Origin: Methylomicrobium sp.
GTDB taxonomy: Bacteria > Pseudomonadota > Gammaproteobacteria > Methylococcales > Methylomonadaceae
Assembly: GCA_007135635.1 (NCBI GenBank)
Contig: SLIO01000461.1
Coordinates: forward strand, 1-13,895
Direction of reading: 5' to 3'
Length of the DNA: 13,895 nucleotides
Part shown: in pieces, positions 1-9,244 of the stretch
Position numbering within the stretch: the first letter of the stretch is position 1
Layout of the letters: each line of letters begins with the position of its first letter
Notes under the pieces: generated by a model
Seen by the model: only the letters and a program-made list of their open reading frames with translations
Told to the model about the DNA's origin: nothing
Database searches by the model: none
Made by a program: the position numbers and the translations under genes

Positions 1-47
1 CTACACGGACGTATTCACGGCGTCCTGCCAAGCGAGTGACCGAACCC
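1..47 (-). repeat. Palindromic element copy A, partial at window edge
   Basis: This is the right-hand end of a dispersed palindromic element whose other end lies outside the window. Positions 24-47 closely match the right terminal arms of the copies at 9375-9398 and 11961-11983, and the inner part at 9-26 contains the same GTATTCACGGCGTCCTG stretch as 9362-9378. It lies 48 nt after the flgL stop codon, in the same orientation relative to that gene as the other two copies have to theirs. On the flgL-sense strand it would be the 3' untranslated region of the long flg transcript. GGACG and CGTCC at 8-12 and 21-25 can form a short stem. No simple T-tailed terminator is visible between flgL and this element. 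Confidence 0.8.
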
Positions 48-95
48 TCAACAAGGCTCATAGTTCCGGGACGTTATTTATTACGAAATCCTATG

Positions 96-1004
96 CTATA
101 AGTAATTGAATAGAGAGAGTCTCTGTACTGTGGTAAACGTTTGTTGAGCGGCTTGTAACGATATTGTCTGTAAATTGAACCGGCTTATGGCTTCGGCATA
201 ATCGAGGTCTTCCGTTTCCGACAATACCGTTTTCATGTTCAATAGGCTGTCGTCATTGTATATTTCTTGACGATCTAGCGCGTTTAACCGAATACCTACC
301 GATGATTGAATGGATGCAACTCTCTCCATAGCAACATCCAGTTCACCCAGTGTTGCCGATTGCGGATTATTATTTTTAAATTCATCCGACATCTTCCGAA
401 CGATATCGAGCATATTATCGACTCCGCCGGGCGTTGAAGGGCCGAACACGCTCGCACCATCATCGCCGTCGCTAATCAACCTTGCATCACCGATCTTCAC
501 CAAACGCCGAGTATTGTCCCCAACATATTCATAAAAAGGTGGGCCAATCGCAGTATTGTCATACTCAAAAGGAGCAGCAAGCGATGCCAATCCGGCAAAC
601 AAATATTCGCCGTTAGCATTTTTAGTATTAGCCAAGCCTGTCAATTGTTCGTTCAATCTATCCAATTCGTCCGCTATCGCAAGCCTTTCAGAGGGACTGT
701 TGATAGCATTCAAGCCTTGCAGAGCGAGGTCTCGAATCGAAAAAACCACATCGGTTACAGTTTCTAGCGTTATATATTCCAAAGAAAGTCTTTGCCGCGC
801 AGTCCCAATATTACGTTGATATTGCTCGGTTTCTTCGATACGTTGTTTAAAATCCAAAATTCTGACCGCGGCAACCGGGTCTTCCGATGGCGTCAAAATC
901 TTCTTGCCCGACGATAGCTTTAACTGGGTTTGATTGAGCTGCGCACTCTGTTTAAGCATTGAGTTAAGGCTTAACTGATGGGAAATCACTGTTGAAACTC
1001 GCAT
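96..1004 (-). CDS. flgL: FlgL, hook-filament junction protein (HAP3)
   Basis: FlgL forms the second junction zone between hook and filament and is exported by the flagellar type III apparatus. The 302-residue product is slightly shorter than the roughly 317 residues of Salmonella FlgL. It has the flagellin-like N-terminal helix (residues 1-60, including KLSSGKKILTPSEDPVAA), a variable middle with acidic loops (about 145-205), and a C-terminal helix ending LQAAQQTFTTVQRLSLFNYL, as expected for a protein that assembles through coiled coils of its two ends. The ATG has an AGAGGA ribosome binding site about 6 nt upstream. The gap to flgK is 13 nt, so it is translated from the same transcript, and it is the last gene of the operon. 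FlgL rather than flagellin is supported by size, position and similarity of the ends. Confidence 0.95.
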   Translation of the reverse strand: MRVSTVISHQLSLNSMLKQSAQLNQTQLKLSSGKKILTPSEDPVAAVRILDFKQRIEETEQYQRNIGTARQRLSLEYITLETVTDVVFSIRDLALQGLNAINSPSERLAIADELDRLNEQLTGLANTKNANGEYLFAGLASLAAPFEYDNTAIGPPFYEYVGDNTRRLVKIGDARLISDGDDGASVFGPSTPGGVDNMLDIVRKMSDEFKNNNPQSATLGELDVAMERVASIQSSVGIRLNALDRQEIYNDDSLLNMKTVLSETEDLDYAEAISRFNLQTISLQAAQQTFTTVQRLSLFNYL

Positions 1005-1017
1005 GATTAATCCTCTG

Positions 1018-2664
1018 CTACCTGAACGCGTTCAGCATCGTGTCGAATAAAGTGCGTGCGACATTAACAGATTGCGCCGCAGCTTGATAAGAATTTTGAT
1101 ACTTGATGAGATTAGCCGCTTCTTCATCGAGATTAACTCCGGCAAGGTTTTCTCTGGCTTGATTGGCTCTGTTGAATAATATTTCCTGAGCCGTCCGGCT
1201 CACATTAGCCGAATGAGCAGCAACACCGATTTGCGATACCAATTGACCATAAGTCTGTGTCAAAGACCGGCCTCCGATCATGAAGGCTCCCGACTCCAAA
1301 CCCGCCAATTTCAATGCATTGCGGTTGTCACCCGGCAACGCCATTCCTCCTAGGGGCACTTGTTCGGCAGCTGCGATCAAAGCGGGATTTTTTATTTCGG
1401 TTTTGATATTTCTAGCCGCATTATACGTCGGCCGGATCAAAAAGCTGGCATCGCCGGTTGGGGCTGTCGTCACATCAATCTCGATACCGCCGACCGTTTC
1501 GGGAAAAGCACCCGAAACAGGAATATTCACGTTATCGCTCAAGCGCGTCAAACTATAGCTCCCGCCGATATAATCGAGACGATAATCGCTGGCTTGCAAT
1601 TGATTAATCGTTGCGGGATCGAAAACCGCACTGACGGCACCGCCTCCGGGAAAAGTATGATCTCCTATCACTGCAATGTCCGGGTTGCCCATCGAAAATA
1701 GGTCCAGCCCATCATCGCCATTCAAATCGGAGCCTTGTTGATGCAGCGCATTGAATTGTACGCTCAATCCAGCCGCAACCAAGCCTAATCGCTGCTGAGC
1801 GGGATCGAGTATTTCATCGCGAAAACGCATCACTCCAGCCAATTGTCCGCCGGTAATGAACTTCGAAACATTTTGATCTCCGATGAATACTTGCTGCCGG
1901 TCAGGCTCGGCATTGGAAGGCTTCAAGCTTACAGTCGAGGCACTCACTCCCAACACAAGCGATTGGCCTTGCCCGATGAAGACGCTAACAGTACCGTTTT
2001 GCTGATTAATCACCGAGACATTAGTTAATGTTGCCAATTTTTGTAACATTAGGTCTCGACCATCGAGCAAATCATTTGGCATTTTACTGCCGGAAGATTG
2101 GCCTATATCGGAAGAGATGCGTTTGTTTAAATCGGCAATACCTGAGGCCAATAAGTTAATCTCATTAACCATGGATTGCATATCGACATTGACTTGATTG
2201 CGCAATGAATCCAATTGCCCCGCCATCATGTTAAAGTGATTCGCTAGCGAATCTGCTTCCCCAAGCATGACTTGCCTGACCGGTATCGATGTCGGGTCGC
2301 CTGCGACATCGTTTACGGATTTAAAAAACCCACTTAATGAAAATGCGAGCCCTGTTTCATCGTTGGCAACAATAAAATCGACTTGCCTAGCCATCGATTG
2401 CAATTTATCCGCTTCGCCAAATCCCGAAGCGCTGGAACGTAATTGCGCACTGATGAACTGATCGTAACTTCGGGTAATATCGGTAACCTGTACGCCTCCA
2501 CCCACATAACCGGATCCGGTAAATTGCGCCGGCATTGTTGACAATTCGGTACGCTGCCGGCTGTAGCCTTCGGTATTGACATTGGCAATATTATGACTGG
2601 TCGTTGCCAGCGAGCGCTGAAAAGCCATGAGCCCTGAAACTGCCGTGCCTAATATTCCACTCAT
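1018..2664 (-). CDS. flgK: FlgK, hook-associated protein 1
   Basis: FlgK is the first hook-filament junction protein, placed on the finished hook after the FlgD cap leaves. The 548-residue product is close to the roughly 553 residues of the Salmonella protein. The N-terminus (MSGILGTAVSGLMAFQRSLA, then the SHNIANVNTEGYSRQR motif at about residues 23-38) is the flagellar rod/hook signature in its FlgK form. The C-terminus (about 500-548, NLIKYQNSYQAAAQSVNVAR) is the matching helix that packs against it. Between them are a helical domain (about 90-230) and beta-rich variable domains. The ATG is preceded by AGGGC about 7 nt upstream, a modest ribosome binding site. The gap from flgJ is 41 nt. 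I see no convincing separate sigma-28 promoter directly upstream, although flgKL has its own late promoter in many bacteria. Confidence 0.96.
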   Translation of the reverse strand: MSGILGTAVSGLMAFQRSLATTSHNIANVNTEGYSRQRTELSTMPAQFTGSGYVGGGVQVTDITRSYDQFISAQLRSSASGFGEADKLQSMARQVDFIVANDETGLAFSLSGFFKSVNDVAGDPTSIPVRQVMLGEADSLANHFNMMAGQLDSLRNQVNVDMQSMVNEINLLASGIADLNKRISSDIGQSSGSKMPNDLLDGRDLMLQKLATLTNVSVINQQNGTVSVFIGQGQSLVLGVSASTVSLKPSNAEPDRQQVFIGDQNVSKFITGGQLAGVMRFRDEILDPAQQRLGLVAAGLSVQFNALHQQGSDLNGDDGLDLFSMGNPDIAVIGDHTFPGGGAVSAVFDPATINQLQASDYRLDYIGGSYSLTRLSDNVNIPVSGAFPETVGGIEIDVTTAPTGDASFLIRPTYNAARNIKTEIKNPALIAAAEQVPLGGMALPGDNRNALKLAGLESGAFMIGGRSLTQTYGQLVSQIGVAAHSANVSRTAQEILFNRANQARENLAGVNLDEEAANLIKYQNSYQAAAQSVNVARTLFDTMLNAFR

Positions 2665-2705
2665 TTTAATGCCCTGCTATTACCGTTTATGTAGACTGTT
2701 CTCAA

Positions 2706-3710
2706 CTATTTCATCGCCAAGACGGCATTCGGTTTAAAGCCCGCCACATCGTCGCTGTGATAAATCCTCATCACCTTATCGGCATAATGCGGATCGGTCG
2801 CATAACCGGCTTTTTGCAACTCTTGCATATAGCGACCTGGATTGTTTGCATGTTTTAATGCTTGACTGTAACGCGGGTTATTTTTAACTAACCGGACATA
2901 GTCGTCGAAACTTTCCTGATAAGAATGATAAGACCTAAACCCTGCCATCTGCTTTTGGGGAATACCTTTTTCGTATTCCAACGTGGCAACATTCGTCCGC
3001 TTGCCTTTCCATGAAGATCCCGCCTTAATATTAAACAAGTTAAAACTGCTACTGCCGTCCTTATGCTTTATCACCGATCTGCCCCAACCGGTTTCCAACG
3101 CGGCTTGAGCGAGGAGCACCTTCGGTTCAACGCCCAATTCGGCGGCCGCTTTCTCGGCATAACCATGCAATTGTTCGACAAACTGCCCGGATGATCGAAT
3201 CGGCTGCTGCGACTGTGACCTTGCGCGATCAATGAGTCTTGATTCTATTGATGGTATCGGCCGATCGCCTTCTTCTATTAGTCTTGGTCTGACTCTTGAT
3301 GAAATCGGCATGAATGCTGACACATCCTTCTTGGCGCTGTGTGCGGATGAAATTCGCTGAACCGGATTGTTCAAATAATCGTCGAGCGCCATTCTTTCCG
3401 TTTCGCCGGTTTTTTCGCCACCTAATTGTTTAACGATTAAATCGGCTAGACCGACACCCGGTTTGCCTGATAAATGTACAGCCAATTGTTGATCGTACAT
3501 TTCCCGATAAAATTTGCTCTGATCGTTATCGAGCATGCTGTCGGCCAATTTAGCCTCTCGCATACTTTTCAGCACCATGTTTAAAAATAACGATTCGAAT
3601 TGTTTAGCGACCTCGTTGATCGCCCCCGGCGTTTCTTGTTTGGCCTGATTTCGTAACCGGGCCAAACCGGAAAAATCGGTATAGACATCGGCACTGCTTG
3701 GATTCAACAC
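2706..3710 (-). CDS. flgJ: FlgJ, rod cap and peptidoglycan hydrolase
   Basis: FlgJ caps the growing rod and cuts peptidoglycan so that the rod can cross the cell wall. The 334-residue product has both expected parts. The N-terminal rod-binding domain (about 25-97) contains AKQFESLFLNMVLKSMREA. A polar linker (about 98-165) follows, then a C-terminal glucosaminidase-type domain (about 166-320, GH73 family). The likely catalytic glutamate is E206 in ALETGWG, with the downstream SFNLFNIKA motif and YAT/DPHYADKV segment typical of the family. It is a little longer than Salmonella FlgJ (about 316), the extra length being in the linker. The start is GTG at 3710, four bases after GGGGTG; no in-frame ATG lies nearby. 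The gap from flgI is 11 nt. The dual-domain form fits a gammaproteobacterium. Confidence 0.95.
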   Translation of the reverse strand: MLNPSSADVYTDFSGLARLRNQAKQETPGAINEVAKQFESLFLNMVLKSMREAKLADSMLDNDQSKFYREMYDQQLAVHLSGKPGVGLADLIVKQLGGEKTGETERMALDDYLNNPVQRISSAHSAKKDVSAFMPISSRVRPRLIEEGDRPIPSIESRLIDRARSQSQQPIRSSGQFVEQLHGYAEKAAAELGVEPKVLLAQAALETGWGRSVIKHKDGSSSFNLFNIKAGSSWKGKRTNVATLEYEKGIPQKQMAGFRSYHSYQESFDDYVRLVKNNPRYSQALKHANNPGRYMQELQKAGYATDPHYADKVMRIYHSDDVAGFKPNAVLAMK

Positions 3711-3721
3711 GATTCACCCCG

Positions 3722-4822
3722 CTAAATAACAATCAATTCCGCACGAAGCGAACCGGCAGACTTAAGTGCTTCTAATATGGCTACTAAATCGCTCGGCGCC
3801 GCACCGATATTATTGACCGCAGCGACGATTTCATCGAGCGAAACACCGGGATTAAACACAAACATTCGGTTATTTTCCTCTTCGACGGTAATATCGGTTT
3901 GCGGAACTACAACCGTCTCCCCTGCACCAAATGGAGCAGGTTGACTAACTTGCGGACTTTCACTAACCGTTACGGTCAAGCTGCCGTGCGTCACAGCGGC
4001 TGGTTGCACTGTTACTTTACCGTTGATTACGACTGTACCGGTTCTGGAATTAATAATAACCCGTGCGGGCGCATCGTCGGGCGCTAGCGTCAAATTCTCG
4101 ACCATCGAAGTAAACATGACCCGCTGAGACGTTTCGGAAGGCGCGCTGACCTTAACGGAAGTCGCGTCGACTGCTGACGCGGTATTCTGTCCGAACGTTC
4201 GATTAATTTCTGCGGCCATCCGGTTGGCATTGGTAAAATCGGCGTTATGCAAATTGAACATCAGAAAATGACCGTCGGCAAATGGCGTCGCCACCTCCCG
4301 CTCAACCGTTGCACCATTAGGAATCCGACCGACAGCCGGGTTGTTGATGGTAATTTTGGATCCGTCTAAACCGCCGGCGCTCAAGCCGCCCACGACAAGA
4401 TTACCCTGAGCGACAGCATAAACTTGACCGTCCGCGCCTTTCAGCGGACTCATTAGTAACGAACCGCCACGCAAACTTTTCGCATCGCCGATCGACGACA
4501 CCGTCACATCAATAGTTTGCCCCGGTTTGGAAAAAGGCGGTAAATCAGCATGGACCGAAACCACAGCAACGTTCATCGCCCTCGGATTCATATTCGGCGG
4601 CAGAGTCAAACCTAGACGCGCCAACATGCTTCGCAGAGCTTGTCCGGTAAATAAGGTTCTATCACCGGATTTATCAAGACCAACAACCAAACCATAACCT
4701 ACCAATTGGTTGGTTCTGACGCCTGCTACCGTGGCTAAATCTTTAATCCGTTCAGCATGAGCCGTTGGCATTAAGCCAAACCAAAGCAACGCAATGACTA
4801 TTAAAGTCTTAAATTGTTTCAT
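3722..4822 (-). CDS. flgI: FlgI, flagellar P-ring protein
   Basis: FlgI forms the P ring, the bushing around the rod in the peptidoglycan layer. The 366-residue product matches the family length (about 365). It starts with a Sec signal peptide (residues 1-23: charged MKQFK, hydrophobic core [11 protein letters not shown], cleavage after AHA), and the mature protein begins [20 protein letters not shown], a highly conserved FlgI start. Other family stretches are [26 protein letters not shown] and the C-terminal [26 protein letters not shown] ribosome binding site stands about 7 nt before the ATG. FlgI folding and ring formation need the chaperone FlgA, encoded divergently at 13339 in this window. 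The gap from flgH is 31 nt. Confidence 0.97.
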   Translation of the reverse strand: MKQFKTLIVIALLWFGLMPTAHAERIKDLATVAGVRTNQLVGYGLVVGLDKSGDRTLFTGQALRSMLARLGLTLPPNMNPRAMNVAVVSVHADLPPFSKPGQTIDVTVSSIGDAKSLRGGSLLMSPLKGADGQVYAVAQGNLVVGGLSAGGLDGSKITINNPAVGRIPNGATVEREVATPFADGHFLMFNLHNADFTNANRMAAEINRTFGQNTASAVDATSVKVSAPSETSQRVMFTSMVENLTLAPDDAPARVIINSRTGTVVINGKVTVQPAAVTHGSLTVTVSESPQVSQPAPFGAGETVVVPQTDITVEEENNRMFVFNPGVSLDEIVAAVNNIGAAPSDLVAILEALKSAGSLRAELIVI

Positions 4823-4853
4823 TGTCAGTCCTCACAACTGGTAAATTCCTGAA

Positions 4854-5528
4854 TTAAAAAGGAAACCACGGACTCATGAAAAAGCGCGCCAACCAACCCA
4901 TTTTGCTGGCGTCGGCAACGGCACCATCACCGGTATACATGATCGTTGCATCAGCCACTCGACTCGATAGCACGCTGTTCGCGACATCGATGTCAACCGG
5001 CCGAACAATGCCGGACAAGCGGACATATTCACTGCCTTGATTGAGCGCGACACGTTTTTCACCCCGGACTCTCAAATTCCCGTTCGGAAGCACCTCGACG
5101 ACCGTCACTGAGAGATCACCGGTTAGACTGTTGCTTTGATTGGCCTCGCCTTCGCCGGTAAATTGATGTTTTGTTTGCACTTCGGTTTCGACATCATGTC
5201 CCAGTAATTGAGCCGCTTCCATTCCTAAGATCAATGGCGCCTTTACCGACAATGAAGTATTTTTTCTTGCTTCCATATCCGATAATTTCTTCGCTTGCGT
5301 TCTTTCGACCAAGCGAATCGTCAACACATCGCCGACACGTTTGGCTGTATGATCTTCGAATAAACGCATATCGTAATTGGCTTGATAAATCGAACCGCTA
5401 TTTTGGGCGGGCGCTCGCAAATCCGCGGGCTCGACCGGCGCAAACGCTGGATCGCGGGTCGGTAAGGGCGTGCAAGCAACCGTCAAAAGCGGCAATAATA
5501 AAAACATTCTCAATTTAGTATGCGCCAT
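4854..5528 (-). CDS. flgH: FlgH, flagellar L-ring lipoprotein
   Basis: FlgH forms the L ring in the outer membrane. The open frame extends to 5537 through GTG and ATG codons, but I place the start at ATG 5528, because AGGTG at 5539-5535 then has a normal 6-nt spacing; the upstream candidates would touch or overlap it. The product is 224 residues (Salmonella about 232). A lipoprotein signal is visible: hydrophobic FLLLPLL, then T-V-A-C with the acylated cysteine at C19. The usual leucine at -3 is replaced by threonine, so the lipobox is degenerate. The mature part has the FlgH hallmarks YDMRLFEDHTAKRVGDVLTI, FTGEGEANQSNSLTG and NLRVRGEKRVALNQGSEYVR. It is 9 nt after flgG and translationally close-coupled. 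Confidence 0.94.
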   Translation of the reverse strand: MAHTKLRMFLLLPLLTVACTPLPTRDPAFAPVEPADLRAPAQNSGSIYQANYDMRLFEDHTAKRVGDVLTIRLVERTQAKKLSDMEARKNTSLSVKAPLILGMEAAQLLGHDVETEVQTKHQFTGEGEANQSNSLTGDLSVTVVEVLPNGNLRVRGEKRVALNQGSEYVRLSGIVRPVDIDVANSVLSSRVADATIMYTGDGAVADASKMGWLARFFMSPWFPF

Positions 5529-5537
5529 GACCATCAC

Positions 5538-6326
5538 CTAAAGTTGTTGCGTCACGTAAGACAACATCTGATCGGTCGTAGATATAGCCTTTGAATTCAT
5601 TTCGTAAGCACGTTGCGTTTCGATCATATTGACCAGTTCTTCAACGACATTGACATTCGAGGTTTCCAAAGACCCTTGGAACACGGCGCCGAATTCGTTT
5701 TCGCCTGGGATACCCAATACCGGAGGGCCGCTCGCTACAGTTTCGCGAAACAAATTTTCGCCGACCGGCTCAAGACCCGCATAATTGATAAAATCGGCCG
5801 TTTGAATTTGACCTAATTGAACCGCCGCCGGGCTTCCCGGCTGCACGACGGAAACAGTACCGTCCCGTGTAATCGACAAACTGATCGCATCATTAGGAAC
5901 GGTAATCGCCGGTTCCAATAACAAACCGCCGGCCGTAACAATTTGGCCTAAAGAATCCAATTTAAATGAGCCGTCTCGAGTGTAAGTAATGTCACCGTTA
6001 GGCATCAAAACCTGAAAAAACCCCCGCCCACTGATTGCAACATCCAAGGAGTTTTCGGTTTGTATCATATTCCCCTGAGTATGCAATTTCTCTGTCGCAA
6101 CAGTTCTAACTCCGGCCCCTAGTTGTAAACCGGTGGGTAGTTCGTTACCTTGATTGGTTTGCGAACCGGCTTGACGGATATTTTGATAGATCAAGTCTTC
6201 GAAGATCGCTCTGGACTTCTTAAAACCGGTCGTATTAACGTTGGCCAAGTTGTTGGCGATTACCGCCATCCGTGTTTGCTGGGCATCGAGGCCCGATTTA
6301 GCCACCCATAATGCTCTTTCTGTCAT
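5538..6326 (-). CDS. flgG: FlgG, distal rod protein
   Basis: FlgG makes the distal rod, the part of the drive shaft inside the L and P rings. The 262-residue product matches the family (about 260). The N-terminal rod signature is [25 protein letters not shown] (about residues 25-49). The body contains [20 protein letters not shown] and [14 protein letters not shown], and the C-terminal helix is [20 protein letters not shown]. These are FlgG-type rather than FlgF-type, notably the presence of [13 protein letters not shown]. The ATG follows TAGGAGATTATC, a strong ribosome binding site. The upstream gap of 63 nt to flgF is the largest inside the D-to-L part of the operon and begins with a small hairpin across the flgF stop codon. 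Confidence 0.96.
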   Translation of the reverse strand: MTERALWVAKSGLDAQQTRMAVIANNLANVNTTGFKKSRAIFEDLIYQNIRQAGSQTNQGNELPTGLQLGAGVRTVATEKLHTQGNMIQTENSLDVAISGRGFFQVLMPNGDITYTRDGSFKLDSLGQIVTAGGLLLEPAITVPNDAISLSITRDGTVSVVQPGSPAAVQLGQIQTADFINYAGLEPVGENLFRETVASGPPVLGIPGENEFGAVFQGSLETSNVNVVEELVNMIETQRAYEMNSKAISTTDQMLSYVTQQL

Positions 6327-6378
6327 GATAATCTCCTATGACGACGAATTACCGTCTTTACCGACTTTTCTATCTAAT

Positions 6379-6393
6379 ATAAGCACAGCTTAT
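6379..6393. repeat. Short perfect inverted repeat at flgF stop codon
   Basis: ATAAGC and GCTTAT, separated by three bases, form a 6-bp hairpin that contains the flgF stop codon. It has no T-run after it, so it does not look like a strong terminator. It may slightly affect message processing or may be chance. Confidence 0.4.
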
Positions 6394-7133
6394 GCCATTT
6401 GCATCAACTTTGCGCTAACACCCGCATTGTCATCGACTTGCTTCATCACTTTGGATTGCAATTCAAAATTTCTGGCCAGTTCGATCATCGCAACCATTGC
6501 ACCGATCGTACTGACATTACTCCCTTCCAGAGCACCTTGCGCTAGCGTGACACCGGCACTAGCTGCCGCAACACCATCACTCTTTAGGTAAAGCAATCCG
6601 TCGTTCTGTTTTTCAAGATCGTCGAGCGATGGATTAACTAACTTGATGCGTTCAACGATAACCTGATTCGCCGCGTTCGTTTCACCTAGCGGAATGATGT
6701 TAATGGTGCCGTCCGGCATGATCGACACCTTGGAAGCCGGAGGTACCGAAATCGGGCCGTCATTTCCGATCACCGGCAAACCGGTACCGGTTTGCAGCAA
6801 GCCTTCCGGTGTCAAACGTAAATCGCCAGCCCGGGTATAGGCTTCCTTGCCGTCCTGTCCTTGAACCGCAAGCCAACCTTCGCCGTTGATCGCTACATCC
6901 AGATCCCGCCCGGTAATTTGCATTGGCCCTGCACTCAAATCGACTCCCGGCCTTTCAGACATCGCATAAACACGCGTCGGAAAGCCCGGACCGAATACCG
7001 GCATGCTGCGAAACTGCTCGAAATCGGATTTAAATCCGGCGGTCTGCGAATTCGCCAAATTATTGGCGTTAGCCGATTGCGCCAGCAAGGTTTGCTTGGC
7101 GCCGCTCATTGCGATGTAGAGGCTACGATCCAT
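6390..7133 (-). CDS. flgF: FlgF, proximal rod protein
   Basis: FlgF is a proximal rod component exported through the flagellar type III system. The 247-residue product is near the usual 251. The N-terminus MDRSLYIAMSGAKQTLLAQS and the motif NNLANSQTAGFKSDFEQFRS (about 24-43) are the FlgF version of the rod signature. The middle has LDVAINGEGWLAVQGQDGKE, and the C-terminus has LEGSNVSTIGAMVAMIELARN, where a FlgG protein would have a QRAYE-like motif. The ATG is 8 nt after AGGAG. The gap from flgE is 22 nt. FlgF and FlgG are paralogues, and their order here (F then G) is conserved. Confidence 0.96.
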   Translation of the reverse strand: MDRSLYIAMSGAKQTLLAQSANANNLANSQTAGFKSDFEQFRSMPVFGPGFPTRVYAMSERPGVDLSAGPMQITGRDLDVAINGEGWLAVQGQDGKEAYTRAGDLRLTPEGLLQTGTGLPVIGNDGPISVPPASKVSIMPDGTINIIPLGETNAANQVIVERIKLVNPSLDDLEKQNDGLLYLKSDGVAAASAGVTLAQGALEGSNVSTIGAMVAMIELARNFELQSKVMKQVDDNAGVSAKLMQMA

Positions 7134-7155
7134 AACGGGCTCCTGTTAGTCGTTA

Positions 7156-8454
7156 TTACCGGATATTCAGAATAGTTTGCGTGATCGTGTTTTCAGTACT
7201 GATTGTTTGCGCGTTGGCCTGATAAGCCTGCTGCGCGATAATCAGTCGCACCAATTGCTCGGACAAATCCACATTCGAACTTTCCAAGGCTGCCGACTGC
7301 ATGATGCCGAAATTATTGGCGCCCGCTGCACCGAATACCGGCTGCCCGGAAATTCCACTTTCACCCCATGTCGTATCGCCTAACTTGGCTAGCCCTTGAT
7401 TATTGGGAAACCTGGCCATCGCGACTTGACCTAACGGCCTTGATCCACCATTACTGAAGCGTGCGAACATAACACCTTCACTGGTGACATCGATGCCAGT
7501 CAAATTACCGGCAGGTAAACCGTCCTGATTCAATTCGTTGACGCTGAACGGACTGCTGAGTTGCGTTGAACCGAGAAAATCGATATCAAACAACAACGGA
7601 TCGACTTGGATATTCGGATCGATTAATGAAAGGTTGATAGGGCCATAGTCCACACTGGTATTTCCGGCCGAGCCGACATAATTCAATATTCCTGACTCGG
7701 TAAAGGTGATCGGTGTAGCAGCCGGCGTAACGCCAACAGCCGTGACGCCCCCGCCCGGCTCGATCCCTCTCCCATTCACATAAGTATGGATATTCCATTG
7801 ATTCGGCGTTGCTGTTTTGACTAAATACATTGATGCGGTGTGAGCATTCCCCTGCGAATCGAAAACGGTAACCGATGTCGTATTGTTGAAACTGTTCGGA
7901 TTAGTCGGATCAAACGTCGCAACAGCAGGAACGTCCAAGCTGCCATTCAAATTAATCTTTGTATTGATGTTTTCAGTTGCCGAAGGCAAGCCTTGCGAAG
8001 TATCGATAAAAAGCGGCTGAAATACACCTTGACTGAAACCTTCCTCCACCGTCTTACCATTTGGCGCATAGGCCATCAAAAAACGCCCGCGGTCGTCGAC
8101 GACAAAACCGTTTTTATCCAGTTGAAAGGCACCGTTACGTGTAAAACTGGTCGGTCTCGATGAATTGGCATCATCAGCCAATGTAAAGAAGCCATTACCG
8201 CTGATCGCCAAATCCAAACTGTTTTCGGTAAATTCGATATTGCCTTGGGTAAATTGCTGAGCGACCTCAGTCACTCGCACTCCGGCACCTGGTTGGGTTT
8301 TCGGCACCCCCCCGAAACTGCTGGCATAAACATCGGCAAATTCGGCGCGCGATTTTTTAAAGCCCGTTGTGTTTGCATTTGCGATATTATTGCCCGTAGT
8401 CTTCAAGTCGGTCGATGCGGCCTTCAAGCCGCTTAATCCTGTTGCAAAACTCAT
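7156..8454 (-). CDS. flgE: FlgE, flagellar hook protein
   Basis: FlgE polymerises into the hook, the flexible joint between rod and filament. The 432-residue product is about 30 residues longer than Salmonella FlgE (about 403); the extra length is in the surface-exposed middle (about 170-350), the part that varies between species. The N-terminal signature is MSFATGLSGLKAASTDLKTT, followed by [19 protein letters not shown]. Next comes SLDLAISGNGFFTLADDANS. The C-terminal helix has LESSNVDLSEQLVRLIIAQQ and ends in TITQTILNIR. The ATG follows CAGGAGAGCGATC, a strong ribosome binding site. It sits 24 nt after flgD, whose product is the cap under which FlgE subunits add. Confidence 0.97.
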   Translation of the reverse strand: MSFATGLSGLKAASTDLKTTGNNIANANTTGFKKSRAEFADVYASSFGGVPKTQPGAGVRVTEVAQQFTQGNIEFTENSLDLAISGNGFFTLADDANSSRPTSFTRNGAFQLDKNGFVVDDRGRFLMAYAPNGKTVEEGFSQGVFQPLFIDTSQGLPSATENINTKINLNGSLDVPAVATFDPTNPNSFNNTTSVTVFDSQGNAHTASMYLVKTATPNQWNIHTYVNGRGIEPGGGVTAVGVTPAATPITFTESGILNYVGSAGNTSVDYGPINLSLIDPNIQVDPLLFDIDFLGSTQLSSPFSVNELNQDGLPAGNLTGIDVTSEGVMFARFSNGGSRPLGQVAMARFPNNQGLAKLGDTTWGESGISGQPVFGAAGANNFGIMQSAALESSNVDLSEQLVRLIIAQQAYQANAQTISTENTITQTILNIR

Positions 8455-8478
8455 GATCGCTCTCCTGATGAAATAACG

Positions 8479-9147
8479 CTAAAAAATCCGTCTGACATCG
8501 TTGAATCTCACCGAGTCAAGACCGTTTAAACTTAATTGAATGCCGTTGCTGCTATTACCCAGTGTGACGCTGTTGACGCCTGCATTGACAAAGGTTTGTA
8601 GAGCCGTGTTTTTATTGTCGATACTCGCGCTGGCTTTGATTTTATAGGCACCGGGATTGGCAAAAGTCCCGTCATCTAATTGACCATCCCATTCGAACTC
8701 GACATTACCGGCCGATTGCCGCCCCAAATTGAGCTGCTTAACCGTGACGCCGTTACGATTTTGAAATTCGACGATGAGGTTATCGGTAGCCCCTGTCAGT
8801 GCGACTTCCCCTTTCATATTGTCATTGAGCGAAAGTACCCCTTCCGAACCGGGCACTAGCACCGACCGGCCGACTAAGCTGGCTGCCTGTAGCGCCTGAT
8901 TAGAACTGATCGAACCGGCAAATTCAGCGAACGATTTCTGCAAGTCTTGAATACCGCTGACAGTGCTGAACTGCGCCATTTGTCCCAAAAAATCGCCGTT
9001 TTCCATAGGCTTGGTTGGGTCCTGATGAGTCAATTGAGTGGTCATCAACTTCAAGAACTGTTCCTGACCTAACGATTGCTTTTTTACAGGGGAATCTTCG
9101 ACTGTTCTAACACCGAGGTTTTTTAACGCGTCAAAATTGATGGACAT
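8479..9147 (-). CDS. flgD: FlgD, hook capping / assembly protein
   Basis: FlgD is the scaffold at the hook tip that allows FlgE to polymerise and is later replaced by FlgK. I choose ATG 9147, which follows GGGAGGAAAAGCCA, an excellent ribosome binding site. The frame stays open upstream to 9234, but those 29 codons have no site of their own and do not look like FlgD. The product is 222 residues (Salmonella about 232). The conserved N-terminus is GQEQFLKLMTTQLTHQDPTK (about 31-50), then NGDFLGQMAQFSTVSGIQDL. The C-terminal half is an immunoglobulin-like/tudor hook-cap region with FEWDGQLDDGTFANPGAYK. The gene is separated from flgC by 306 nt, unusual for this operon, because a palindromic element lies between. 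Confidence 0.95.
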   Translation of the reverse strand: MSINFDALKNLGVRTVEDSPVKKQSLGQEQFLKLMTTQLTHQDPTKPMENGDFLGQMAQFSTVSGIQDLQKSFAEFAGSISSNQALQAASLVGRSVLVPGSEGVLSLNDNMKGEVALTGATDNLIVEFQNRNGVTVKQLNLGRQSAGNVEFEWDGQLDDGTFANPGAYKIKASASIDNKNTALQTFVNAGVNSVTLGNSSNGIQLSLNGLDSVRFNDVRRIF

Positions 9148-9244
9148 TGGCTTTTCCTCCCAATTATTACTGTGAAAGTTCGTAGATATAGACCCTTTAT
9201 CTAATTTTTCGATATACGGCGCTCGACAGAACAAATGCCGGTTC

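Noticed and set aside
2665..2705. Own sigma-28 promoter for flgKL
   Set aside because: No GCCGATAA-like -10 with a TAAA partner at the right spacing was found in the flgJ-flgK gap.
9148..9234. Upstream extension of flgD to 9234
   Set aside because: The added 29 residues do not resemble FlgD and have no ribosome binding site, while ATG 9147 has a strong one.
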